NCBI GenBank assembly: GCA_949878435.1
Contig: CATLAK010000018.1
Span: forward strand, 1 to 64,000
Origin: an uncultured Lachnospiraceae bacterium
Lineage (GTDB): Bacteria > Bacillota > Clostridia > Lachnospirales > Lachnospiraceae
Length of the DNA: 64,000 bases
Direction of reading: 5' to 3'
Shown: positions 51,713 through 59,080 of the stretch, piece by piece
Layout of the letters: the number at the start of each line of letters is the position of its first letter
Numbering within the stretch: the first letter of the stretch is position 1
Made by a program: the position numbers and the translations under genes
The notes under the pieces: model-generated
What the model saw: the letters and a program-made list of their open reading frames with translations, nothing else
What the model was told of the DNA's origin: nothing
The model's database searches: none

Positions 51713-54066
51713 ATTTAAAAATGCTTAAGCAGGATTTTCAAAAAAATCCGTGGAAGAACCTGATTCTGTTCCTGTTCATATGCCTGTCTGCAATGATTGC
51801 AGTTACGGTTACATTGACGCTGGCACAGCTTTTTACATCCATTTCGTCCATGTATGAAACGGCAAATCCGCCGCATTTCCTGCAAATGCATGAAGGGGAT
51901 GTTTCCCAGGATGATCTGGATGATTTTAACAGCAGTTATAGTGGGATTAAGCACTGGCAGACAATTCCCATGATCAATGTTTACGGGGAAGAACTGCGTA
52001 TATCAAATGAAACGGGAAAACAATTCACGCTCTCCGATTGCAGATTAGATATCAGTTTGGTCAGGCAGAATGATGAATATGATGTCCTGCTTGACGAAAA
52101 CAGGGACAGACTGGAAATGCAGGAGGGAAGAATCGGTGTTCCGGTAATCCTGTTGGATCAATTTGACATTGAAATCGGAGATACAGTTACCTTAAACAGC
52201 AAAGGCATGGTGAAGGAATTTATGGTATCGGATTATGTTTACGACGGACAAATGAATTCTACCCTTTGTTCCTCCACACGGTTTTTGATCAGTGATGCAG
52301 ATTTTAGCGCCATGTCCGGTAAGGTAGGTGAAACGGAATATCTGATTGAAGCGTGGTTTGCTGACAGCGGGCAGGCAGCGGATTATCAGACCGCTTATGA
52401 ACAAAGTGACAAAAATCTTCCCAAGAACGGTCAGGCAATTACCTATACCATGATTTTTTTGCTGAGTGCCCTGACGGATCTGCTGATGGCAGTTGTGTTT
52501 TTGCTGGCAGGCATTTTGCTGATGATCATTGCCCTTGTGTGCCTGCGGTATGCCGTTTTGGCGGAATTGGAAGAAGATATGCGTGAGATTGGAACCATGA
52601 AAGCGATGGGGATTCCGGAAAAAGGGATTCGGAATTTGTATCTTGGTAAAATTCGGGTTTTGACGGCGGCAGGCTGCGGCATAGGATTTTTGCTCGGCTT
52701 CTTCATGACGGCACTCATAACAGGTCATATCAGCCGTACTTTCGGAAACCAGTCTTTTGGAAGCATGAGCATATGTACGGCTGCGTTGACGGCGGCTGCG
52801 GTGTATGGCATTATCCTCATTTTTTCCAAAAAAATATTGCGCCATCTGAAAAAGGCGGGCGTAATCGATCTTATGGTCACGGAAAAGGGTTTTGGACGCG
52901 GGACGGCGGCGCATGACGGTCTCCGCAGATCAAAGAAGCTCCCCGTAAGTCTGCTGATAGGACTGTACGAAGTGCGTCATGGCTACGGCATTGTATTCGG
53001 ACTGCTTTTAATCGTATCCTTCTTGATCGTGATACCGATCAGGACTGTCCAGACCATGGAGAACAGGGAATTTGTCACTTACATGGGAAGCGCTGAATGT
53101 GACCTCCTTGTGGAGGCAGGGCAGGGCGAGAACTTAGAAGCGCGCAGAGCGCTTGCGGAAAAGGTTTTGCTGGAAGAGGCAGAACAGGGGGCAATCCAAA
53201 ATGTAGACACTTTGCGCAGAGTGCGTCTGCAGGCTGTACGCAGTGACGGAGAGGTGATCGGTATTCATATCGATACAGGCAGAAGCGCCGGTGCGGGTTT
53301 AAAATACCTTGACGGCAAAAATCCGGCTTCGGATACGGAAATCGCGCTTTCTTATCTGATGGCTGATGAATTGGGAAAAAGTGTCGGCGATGCGGTGGAT
53401 ATTTTGGTGAGCGGTGAGAAAAGAAGATTTATCGTTTGTGGTATCTATCAGGATGTGACCAGCGGCGGCAGAACGGCAAAAACGTGTTCTGGCTTTCCAG
53501 GGGAGCAGGCGGAAAAATATGCGTTTGCGCTTACGTTGTCACAGGAAAATGCAGACAATCTGGCTTTTCGTCTGCGCAAGAAGCTGGGAAGCGGTTATAG
53601 CATTGAAAATATGGAGGAGTTCTTAGGGCAGACCCTGGGCGGCGTCACTGCACAGGTGCGGCAGGCAGAAAGAGCGGTATTATGGATTGGAATTTGCCTT
53701 ACCGTTTTGATAACAGCGCTGTTCTTAAGGCTTCGCATTGCAAGGCATGCCGCCGCTTTGTCGGCAAAGAAAGCGATGGGCATTCCGTTTGCGGAAATTT
53801 GGAAACAGGAGCTTTACCCGGTTCTGCTTGCGGGGGGATTCGGTTCTGTCTGCGGTATAGTCTTGGCGGAGCTGTCCGGAGACCGGCTGATCAGCGCATT
53901 GTTCCAGATGCTGGGTATGGGATTGAAAAGAATTGTGTTTGTAAGGGTATCAGCGGTGCAGTTTATTATGATTCCGGCAATATTGCTTGTGACGCTTACA
54001 GTTGTGGTATCAGGCGTGTGCATGAAGATAAGAAAGATGAACGTATCAGATTACGTGAACGAATAA
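51709..54066 (+). CDS. FtsX/MacB-type ABC transporter permease
   Basis: A 785-residue permease. First helix about 20-43, a large outer domain to about 245, a three-helix FtsX unit about 250-380, a second outer domain (about 440-650) and a second three-helix unit to the C-terminus. This is the layout of BceB/MacB-like permeases of the two-FtsX type. Such ABC systems remove or sense antimicrobial peptides, or act on the envelope. Start ATG 51709 follows GAAGGAGG, overlapping the MFS stop. The ATPase gene follows after 16 bases. Confidence 0.88.
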   Translation: MNLKMLKQDFQKNPWKNLILFLFICLSAMIAVTVTLTLAQLFTSISSMYETANPPHFLQMHEGDVSQDDLDDFNSSYSGIKHWQTIPMINVYGEELRISNETGKQFTLSDCRLDISLVRQNDEYDVLLDENRDRLEMQEGRIGVPVILLDQFDIEIGDTVTLNSKGMVKEFMVSDYVYDGQMNSTLCSSTRFLISDADFSAMSGKVGETEYLIEAWFADSGQAADYQTAYEQSDKNLPKNGQAITYTMIFLLSALTDLLMAVVFLLAGILLMIIALVCLRYAVLAELEEDMREIGTMKAMGIPEKGIRNLYLGKIRVLTAAGCGIGFLLGFFMTALITGHISRTFGNQSFGSMSICTAALTAAAVYGIILIFSKKILRHLKKAGVIDLMVTEKGFGRGTAAHDGLRRSKKLPVSLLIGLYEVRHGYGIVFGLLLIVSFLIVIPIRTVQTMENREFVTYMGSAECDLLVEAGQGENLEARRALAEKVLLEEAEQGAIQNVDTLRRVRLQAVRSDGEVIGIHIDTGRSAGAGLKYLDGKNPASDTEIALSYLMADELGKSVGDAVDILVSGEKRRFIVCGIYQDVTSGGRTAKTCSGFPGEQAEKYAFALTLSQENADNLAFRLRKKLGSGYSIENMEEFLGQTLGGVTAQVRQAERAVLWIGICLTVLITALFLRLRIARHAAALSAKKAMGIPFAEIWKQELYPVLLAGGFGSVCGIVLAELSGDRLISALFQMLGMGLKRIVFVRVSAVQFIMIPAILLVTLTVVVSGVCMKIRKMNVSDYVNE

Positions 54067-54082
54067 GAAGGGAGAACGGACA

Positions 54083-54832
54083 ATGGGACAGAAAAAACTT
54101 GAGGTAAAATGCCTTTGTAAGAACTTTGGAGATAGTACGGTTTTGCAAAAGATAGACTTTTATGTAGACGCCGGTGAGTTCGTGGCTGTCATGGGGCAGT
54201 CCGGATGCGGAAAATCAACGCTTCTTTACTGCGTCAGCGGTATGGACAGACCGACCGCAGGAGAAATTTACTTTGACGGACGCGAAATGCTTAGCTTATC
54301 CGATAAAGAAATGGAGAAACTGCGGCTGCAGCATATGGGATTTATCTTTCAGAAGGCGAACTTCCTTAAAAATCTCTCAATTGCAGACAACATTGTATTT
54401 CCGGCGTTTCAGCTTGGAGGGCGGGACCGCCTTGCAATCAGAAGGGAAGCGGAACAGATGATGAAGCGGCTGGGGATTATTTCCGTGGCGGATCATGATA
54501 TCCGCAAGGTGTCCGGCGGACAGCTTCAGCGAGCGGCAATCTGCAGAGCCATGATCAACCACCCGGATATCCTTTTTGGAGACGAGCCTACCGGCGCGCT
54601 TAATTCCTCAGCTACGCAGGAAGTGATGGATATTATTGGTAAGATTAACCGGGATGGAACTACCGTACTGTTCGTGACACATGATGCCAAAGTTGCAGCA
54701 AGAGCGGACCGCATTATCTATTTGGAGGATGGGCGCGTGAAGGATGAACTGCGGCTGGGCAAATATAAGGATCCCGAACGGCTGAACCGTGAACAGAAAA
54801 TGCAGAAATGGCTTGGGGATATGAAATTCTAA
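54083..54832 (+). CDS. ABC transporter ATP-binding protein (MacB/LolD type)
   Basis: A 249-residue ATPase: Walker A GQSGCGKST (38-46), Q-loop GFIFQKANFL, signature VSGGQLQRAAICRA, Walker B ILFGDEPTGALN and the H-loop VTHDAKVA. The signature and DEPTGALN identify the MacB/LolD/BceA branch that pairs with FtsX-type permeases, here the gene just upstream. A charged C-terminal extension (KDPERLNREQKMQKWLGDMKF) is unusual. Start ATG 54083 follows AGAAGGGAGA. Confidence 0.93.
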   Translation: MGQKKLEVKCLCKNFGDSTVLQKIDFYVDAGEFVAVMGQSGCGKSTLLYCVSGMDRPTAGEIYFDGREMLSLSDKEMEKLRLQHMGFIFQKANFLKNLSIADNIVFPAFQLGGRDRLAIRREAEQMMKRLGIISVADHDIRKVSGGQLQRAAICRAMINHPDILFGDEPTGALNSSATQEVMDIIGKINRDGTTVLFVTHDAKVAARADRIIYLEDGRVKDELRLGKYKDPERLNREQKMQKWLGDMKF

Positions 54833-54895
54833 TGCCTTGAAATATGCAATCTTTTTAAGTAGAATATTAGCATAATGTGAAAGAAGGTGCGGAAA

Positions 54896-55150
54896 ATGGA
54901 AGACAAGCAAGTGTTGATAAATAATATTGATCAAATACATACTACTGCAATGGGCGTTGACAGGATTAAGAGGAATTTGAAATTAAGTTCCGGGGATGAT
55001 GCGGTTCAATATTGCAAAAATAAAATTATGGACAAGGACTGTATGATTTATCGGAAAGGCAAAAACTGGTATTGTGAGATTGACGGGATAAAGATAACTG
55101 TTAACGCCTACAGTTATACGATTATAACGGCGCATGTAGTGGAAAAATAG
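54896..55150 (+). CDS. DUF3781 protein
   Basis: An 84-residue protein of DUF3781, function unknown. The N-terminal NIDQIHTTAMGVDRIKRNL helix and C-terminal KNWYCEIDGIKITVNAYSYT strand pair are the family pattern. Members occur beside transporters, reductases and acetyltransferases in gut Firmicutes. A broken paralogue lies at 46604. ATG 54896 follows AGAAGG. It begins 63 bases after the ABC ATPase gene and may be read through from it. Confidence 0.85.
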   Translation: MEDKQVLINNIDQIHTTAMGVDRIKRNLKLSSGDDAVQYCKNKIMDKDCMIYRKGKNWYCEIDGIKITVNAYSYTIITAHVVEK

Positions 55151-55274
55151 GAGCCGGAAGAAGCAGAAGATACTACATTTAGCCGGCATATATGCTCGAC
55201 ATAGCGGATAAGAATGTTTAGTGGATTAGAACATTTAAAAACAGTTATTTTCATATGTTTTTTACTATGGTTTG

Positions 55275-55283
55275 TGCTATAAT
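55275..55283 (+). promoter_or_regulatory. extended -10 promoter of the SDH-type protease
   Basis: TGCTATAAT is an extended -10 (TGN-TATAAT). No good -35 is seen. The ribosome site TGAGGTG follows at 55291. Confidence 0.5.
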
Positions 55284-55303
55284 GAAAATATGAGGTGACA
55301 TTT

Positions 55304-56161
55304 ATGGTAAATCCTATTGATGAAGCGGCAAGAAGTTTGATTACGAAGAAATTACAAGATTTAGAGGACTATTTAAATGCAGACGTAATAGTATATTATG
55401 GGGAAATTTTTGACTCGGCTGAAGATCAGATGAAAAAAGTTGTTGAAGAGTTGCAAAGTGAAGCTGAACCCAAAACGACCTGTTATATTATGCTTACTAC
55501 TCCGGGTGGGAGCTTAAATCCTGTAAATAGAATGGTCACTATTTTTAGGCATTTTTACTCTGAAGTAAATTTTATTGTGCCTAATTTTGCATATAGTGCA
55601 GGAACTATTTTTTGCATGAGTGGGGATAATATCTATATGAATTATTATAGTGCATTAGGTCCGGTTGATCCTCAAGTGCAAAATAGGGATGGAAAATTAG
55701 TTGCAGCGTTGGGATACTTAGATAAAATTAATGATTTATTGGCTAAGGCACAAAATAATACCATTTCTCAAGCAGAGTTTTTAATTCTTAAAGATTTTGA
55801 TTTAGCAGAGTTACGCGCATATGAACAGGCGAAAGAACTTGCCGTTGATTTGATTCAAAAATGGCTGGTTAAATATAAATTTAAAGATTGGATAGTTCAT
55901 TCTGATGGTGCAAATGTTACTTTAGAAGAAAAGAAACAACGTGCATATGAAATTGCTAATAGATTGAGCAATAATAACATATGGAAATCGCATGGCAGAG
56001 CTATCAATTTGGAAGAATTAAGAGAAATGAACTTAAAAATTATAGATTATGGAGAAGATAAGGAATTAAGCTGTAGGATAGACGATTATTATTCTATAAT
56101 GAAAGATTATGTTGCTAAATATAATTTAGGTGTATTTGTCCATACAAGGAGGTTTTTATGA
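55304..56161 (+). CDS. ClpP-fold serine protease of the SDH (serine dehydrogenase proteinase) type
   Basis: A 285-residue protein of the ClpP/SppA superfamily. Conserved pieces are LTTPGGSLNPVNRMVTIFR, the nucleophile region FAYSAGTIFCMSGD (Ser98) and YSALGPVDPQV, as in the SDH_protease family. The C-terminal part is helical. There is no signal peptide or membrane helix, so it should act in the cytoplasm. Members of this family turn up in defence-like and accessory contexts with undefined substrates. Start ATG 55304 follows TGAGGTG. A 60-codon gene overlaps its end by four bases and is probably a partner. The gene is AT-rich compared with the transporter operon. Confidence 0.83.
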   Translation: MVNPIDEAARSLITKKLQDLEDYLNADVIVYYGEIFDSAEDQMKKVVEELQSEAEPKTTCYIMLTTPGGSLNPVNRMVTIFRHFYSEVNFIVPNFAYSAGTIFCMSGDNIYMNYYSALGPVDPQVQNRDGKLVAALGYLDKINDLLAKAQNNTISQAEFLILKDFDLAELRAYEQAKELAVDLIQKWLVKYKFKDWIVHSDGANVTLEEKKQRAYEIANRLSNNNIWKSHGRAINLEELREMNLKIIDYGEDKELSCRIDDYYSIMKDYVAKYNLGVFVHTRRFL

Positions 56162-56340
56162 TGAGTATCGTCGATAAAATTCAATCACTCAATATAGAAG
56201 TTGATGAACAGTATTGTTCATTAGTAGAGGCTCTTGAAATGTATCATTCCCTAATAGAAAATAATGTGATGCAGCCACGCGGAAATCAATTAAATAAAAG
56301 CGGACTTGTCCCTCAAATCGTGCATTTTAATTCAAACTAA
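56158..56340 (+). CDS. small partner protein of the SDH-type protease
   Basis: A 60-residue protein (MSIVDKIQSLNIEVDEQYCS; MYHSLIENNVMQPRGNQLNK) coupled to the protease gene by an ATGA overlap, with AAGGAGG at 56146-56152. A helical first half and a polar second half; no known family. It may be an inhibitor, adaptor or substrate of the protease. A terminator follows. Confidence 0.7.
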   Translation: MMSIVDKIQSLNIEVDEQYCSLVEALEMYHSLIENNVMQPRGNQLNKSGLVPQIVHFNSN

Positions 56341-56359
56341 ATATTTTATAGAAATATAG

Positions 56360-56406
56360 AGCTGTTGCAAAGGTGGATTGACTTACTTGAGCAACAGCCT
56401 TTTTAT
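56360..56406 (+). terminator. Rho-independent terminator after the protease pair
   Basis: GCTGTTGC (56361-56368) pairs with GCAACAGC (56391-56398), followed by CTTTTTA. Confidence 0.85.
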
Positions 56407-56448
56407 ACGAATATACAAAAGGAAGGAATGAAACAGTCTGAAAAGGGA

Positions 56449-56538
56449 AATGCCACGACAAGTAGCACAAAAATCCGCGATGCCATCTTTATTTGCTTGT
56501 AATGTAAAGCATAATTACCTACACTTGACATATCAAAA
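56449..56538 (+). promoter_or_regulatory. three-copy promoter element, copy C
   Basis: Stem-like TGCCAC-GACA-AGTAGCA (56451-56467), then TTGTAA (56497-56502) and TACACT (56520-56525) 17 bases apart, with the dyad TTGACATATCAA (56525-56536) at the start site. Nearly the same as copy B. It drives the XRE-DUF4097 gene, a candidate regulator of all three copies. Confidence 0.8.
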
Positions 56539-56568
56539 ATACAATTTAAAACATTTGGAGGGTTCAAA

Positions 56569-57462
56569 ATGACATTTGCAGAGAAATTAAAAGCAATCCG
56601 CAAGCAGGCGGGTATGTCCCAGGAAAAGCTGGCGGAGAAGCTTGGCGTATCCAGACAGGCAGTCACGAAGTGGGAAACGGACGCAGGGATTCCGGACATT
56701 GAAAATATCATGGCGATTTCTACGCTGTTTGATATTTCTATTGATAAGCTGTTTTCTAATGAAAAAGGGGAGAAAAAGCCCGCAGATTATCTGTATGAGA
56801 GCGTTACGGAATACGATATCGATGAGCCGAAACACTATGATATGAAATTTGGCGGTGCAAAAAGGTTTCAGCTGTCAGGTTATCATGGAGAAAAGATTCG
56901 TGTCCGTTTAGCGTCCAACACGCTTTCCACGCTTCAGAGCGACTTAAAGGTGAAGATTGATGATGTTAAGAAAAGAATCGATGTGGATGTGAGCCGTAAG
57001 AACGGCATGACCGAAGCAAAGGCAAAAGAAGAGGTCAGTATTTTTGTCCAGATTCCGACGCCTTATATCGGGAAGATCGAGTGTGCGGTCAATGCCAGAA
57101 CGGTAGAAATCAATTCTCTGGAATGTGACAGCATAGAGCTTGACATAAAGACGCCGGATGTGATTCTTAAAGATGTCATCGGCACGGTGGAGATCAACTG
57201 CAATCTCGATATGGAAGTGATTTGTCATTCCCTGCAGGGGGAGGTAGCAATCAATCAGGTGTCGGCGACTTCAAAAATCTATCTTCCCGAGGGGACGGCG
57301 TTTGCCGCTGTCACTAAGGGAGTCGGCACAAGCATATCTTATGAGAAAAGCGGGCAGAAAGTGGAACCTTTTGCGGTGCCGGAAGCCGACAATCTGATCG
57401 AATTGAATGGAATTAAAAGTGAGCTTGTGATCTGCATGGGGCAGCAGAAAATGGGAGGGTGA
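56569..57462 (+). CDS. XRE-family regulator fused to a DUF4097-type beta domain
   Basis: A 297-residue protein. Residues 4-58 are a clear XRE HTH (KLKAIRKQAGMSQEKLAEKL; GVSRQAVTKWETDAGIPDIE). After a linker the rest (about 85-290) is a repetitive beta-strand domain (VEINSLECDSIELDIKTPDV; GTVEINCNLDMEVICHSLQG), of the DUF4097 beta-solenoid type usually found in envelope proteins. There is no membrane helix, so the protein should be cytoplasmic. ATG 56569 follows TTGGAGGG. Its promoter is copy C of the three-copy element, so autoregulation is plausible. Confidence 0.85.
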   Translation: MTFAEKLKAIRKQAGMSQEKLAEKLGVSRQAVTKWETDAGIPDIENIMAISTLFDISIDKLFSNEKGEKKPADYLYESVTEYDIDEPKHYDMKFGGAKRFQLSGYHGEKIRVRLASNTLSTLQSDLKVKIDDVKKRIDVDVSRKNGMTEAKAKEEVSIFVQIPTPYIGKIECAVNARTVEINSLECDSIELDIKTPDVILKDVIGTVEINCNLDMEVICHSLQGEVAINQVSATSKIYLPEGTAFAAVTKGVGTSISYEKSGQKVEPFAVPEADNLIELNGIKSELVICMGQQKMGG

Positions 57463-57838
57463 CATAACGGTCGGGTCAGAGCCAAGACGGCATCCATGCC
57501 GTTTGGCTCCTAAAATCGCCATCCATGGCGATTTTCCCCTAGGAATCTAACATTCTGTAAGTGAAATTGCCGATTTTTCGCAAAGACTTGAAACGATATG
57601 ATTTGCCGCTCCCAATATAGCCCCCGCCAAGTCTGCGGTGTGAAGGACCGTCCGGGGATTGTTTTTAGCCCCAGCTGTCCGGCTCCTCATCTGCGCCGAG
57701 CCATCCTTTCTCCAAATTGCTCCCCTGTATTTAGAGGCTGAATTGTTACAATTAAAAAGGGCTTTGATATTGCTCATATTGATTCTTGGGTGTTAGAATA
57801 GTAAATGTATACTTGAGAGTAAAAAGCAGGGAGGGTGA
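57463..57838 (+). other. 376-base gap with hairpins and a weak promoter
   Basis: Two hairpins follow the XRE gene: GCCAA-GA-CGGCA paired with TGCCG-T-TTGGC (57481-57507) and AAAATCGCC/GGCGATTTT (57512-57520 and 57527-57535). The second may terminate. TTGCTC (57770-57775) and TAGAAT (57794-57799), 18 bases apart, may start the next gene. Nothing coding is supported between them. Confidence 0.5.
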
Positions 57839-58996
57839 ATGATGAGGGAGAATTATTTGTTTTCAAAGACTAAGAGGAAATTGGCAGGGTTGTTGGTGAT
57901 TTACCTGCTGCTTGCGGCGGCGTGTTTTGGGTTTGTGCTGTTTGCGGTCTTTTCCAAAACGAAAGAGGAGGAAGTCTTGGACTTGTCTGAGCTTGTCTCA
58001 GACGGTCAGGTGGAAGAGGGGCTGTGCGTCGGGCTGGATGTTGAGGTCTATCCAACGCTGATGCTTCCAAAGCCGGAAGAGGGCAGCCCGCTTTATTTTG
58101 TGACGGATGTGAATGGACATGTATATATTGCAGAGCTGTCCAAGGAAACGTACAGCGATGCCATAGATACGATTAATGGGGAAAAGGGAGCGCCTGTTTA
58201 TCATCTGGAAGGGGTTACGGTAAATATCGATGAGCAGGTTATGAAGATGGCGCTGTCTAATGGAGGTAAGGTGTTTAAAGACGGTGGGCTTAACCGTGAT
58301 AGTTTTTCGGAGTATCTGGATGGATTTTACATAAAGGATAACCGTGTAAGCGAAAGGACGGTCACTGTTTATCAAATTGCAGCGCTTCTCGGCGTGTTTT
58401 TCCTTGTGATGGCATTGGGGCATATCGTGCCTGCCATGGTCAGAATCAATAAGGGAGATTTCGGTGTCCTCGATGAGAAAAAGATGATGCAGGCTTTGGG
58501 TAAAAACCTTCCTGACAGGGAAAGCCTGACGGCAGGCGTCTATGGCGTGGGAGTTGAGACAGAAATCAAGCAGGTTTTCGGTAAGTGCAGATTGGTTGAT
58601 GAAAAGCTTGTGCCGGATGAAAACGGCGCTGCAATTCAAGTGACGAAAGGAAAGCGTGCCAAATTTGAAGTGTACGTGGGCGTCAGCGAGAACTATTTGA
58701 TTCTTGCTGAATGTAAGGAGTATCAGCACTTTTATCAGTTTGATAATTCCACGGAACCGGCTGAGGCAATCGATACCAGTATTCCGATACAGGATATTGG
58801 AAATTGTTTCCCACTTGCGGAGATTCAGGCCTGCACGGTTAAAAGAGCGGGGAAGGGAGACGTCAACTGCACCATTACCATGAAAAACGGAGGCTTCATC
58901 AAGCTGAGCATACCAGGGAACGGGGGAATCGGTATGCCCAACCATGAAAAATATCGTGAAGAGTTGATAACTCGTTTGAGCGTCAAAAACATATAA
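57839..58996 (+). CDS. two-helix membrane protein of unknown function
   Basis: A 385-residue protein that I do not recognise. Membrane helices are at about 17-38 and 176-200; the 135 residues between them should be outside the cell and look like a mixed fold with a cystatin- or PepSY-like feel (YFVTDVNGHVYIAELSKETY). The C-terminal 180 residues are cytoplasmic and may resemble a PH-like domain (YLILAECKEYQHFYQFDNST; ITMKNGGFIKLSIPG). Start ATG 57839 or 57842 after GGAGGGTG. It is convergent with the surface protein gene at 59081. Confidence 0.65.
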   Translation: MMRENYLFSKTKRKLAGLLVIYLLLAAACFGFVLFAVFSKTKEEEVLDLSELVSDGQVEEGLCVGLDVEVYPTLMLPKPEEGSPLYFVTDVNGHVYIAELSKETYSDAIDTINGEKGAPVYHLEGVTVNIDEQVMKMALSNGGKVFKDGGLNRDSFSEYLDGFYIKDNRVSERTVTVYQIAALLGVFFLVMALGHIVPAMVRINKGDFGVLDEKKMMQALGKNLPDRESLTAGVYGVGVETEIKQVFGKCRLVDEKLVPDENGAAIQVTKGKRAKFEVYVGVSENYLILAECKEYQHFYQFDNSTEPAEAIDTSIPIQDIGNCFPLAEIQACTVKRAGKGDVNCTITMKNGGFIKLSIPGNGGIGMPNHEKYREELITRLSVKNI

Positions 58997-58999
58997 GAG

Positions 59000-59045
59000 A
59001 CAAAATAAGGAGCAGCCACCAGTGACAGGCTGCTCCTTATTTTGT
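59000..59045. terminator. bidirectional terminator between convergent genes
   Basis: ACAAAATAAGGAGCAGCC (59000-59017) and GGCTGCTCCTTATTTTGT (59028-59045) form a perfect 18-bp stem; A-rich on one side and T-rich on the other, so it works for both strands. Confidence 0.93.
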
Positions 59046-59080
59046 TTCATATCCGGAAATATAACTGCCATGCAGAAAAT

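Noticed and set aside
57998-59071. 357-codon minus-strand ORF
   Set aside because: It is antisense to the membrane protein at 57839 and runs through the perfect bidirectional terminator; no credible start or motif.
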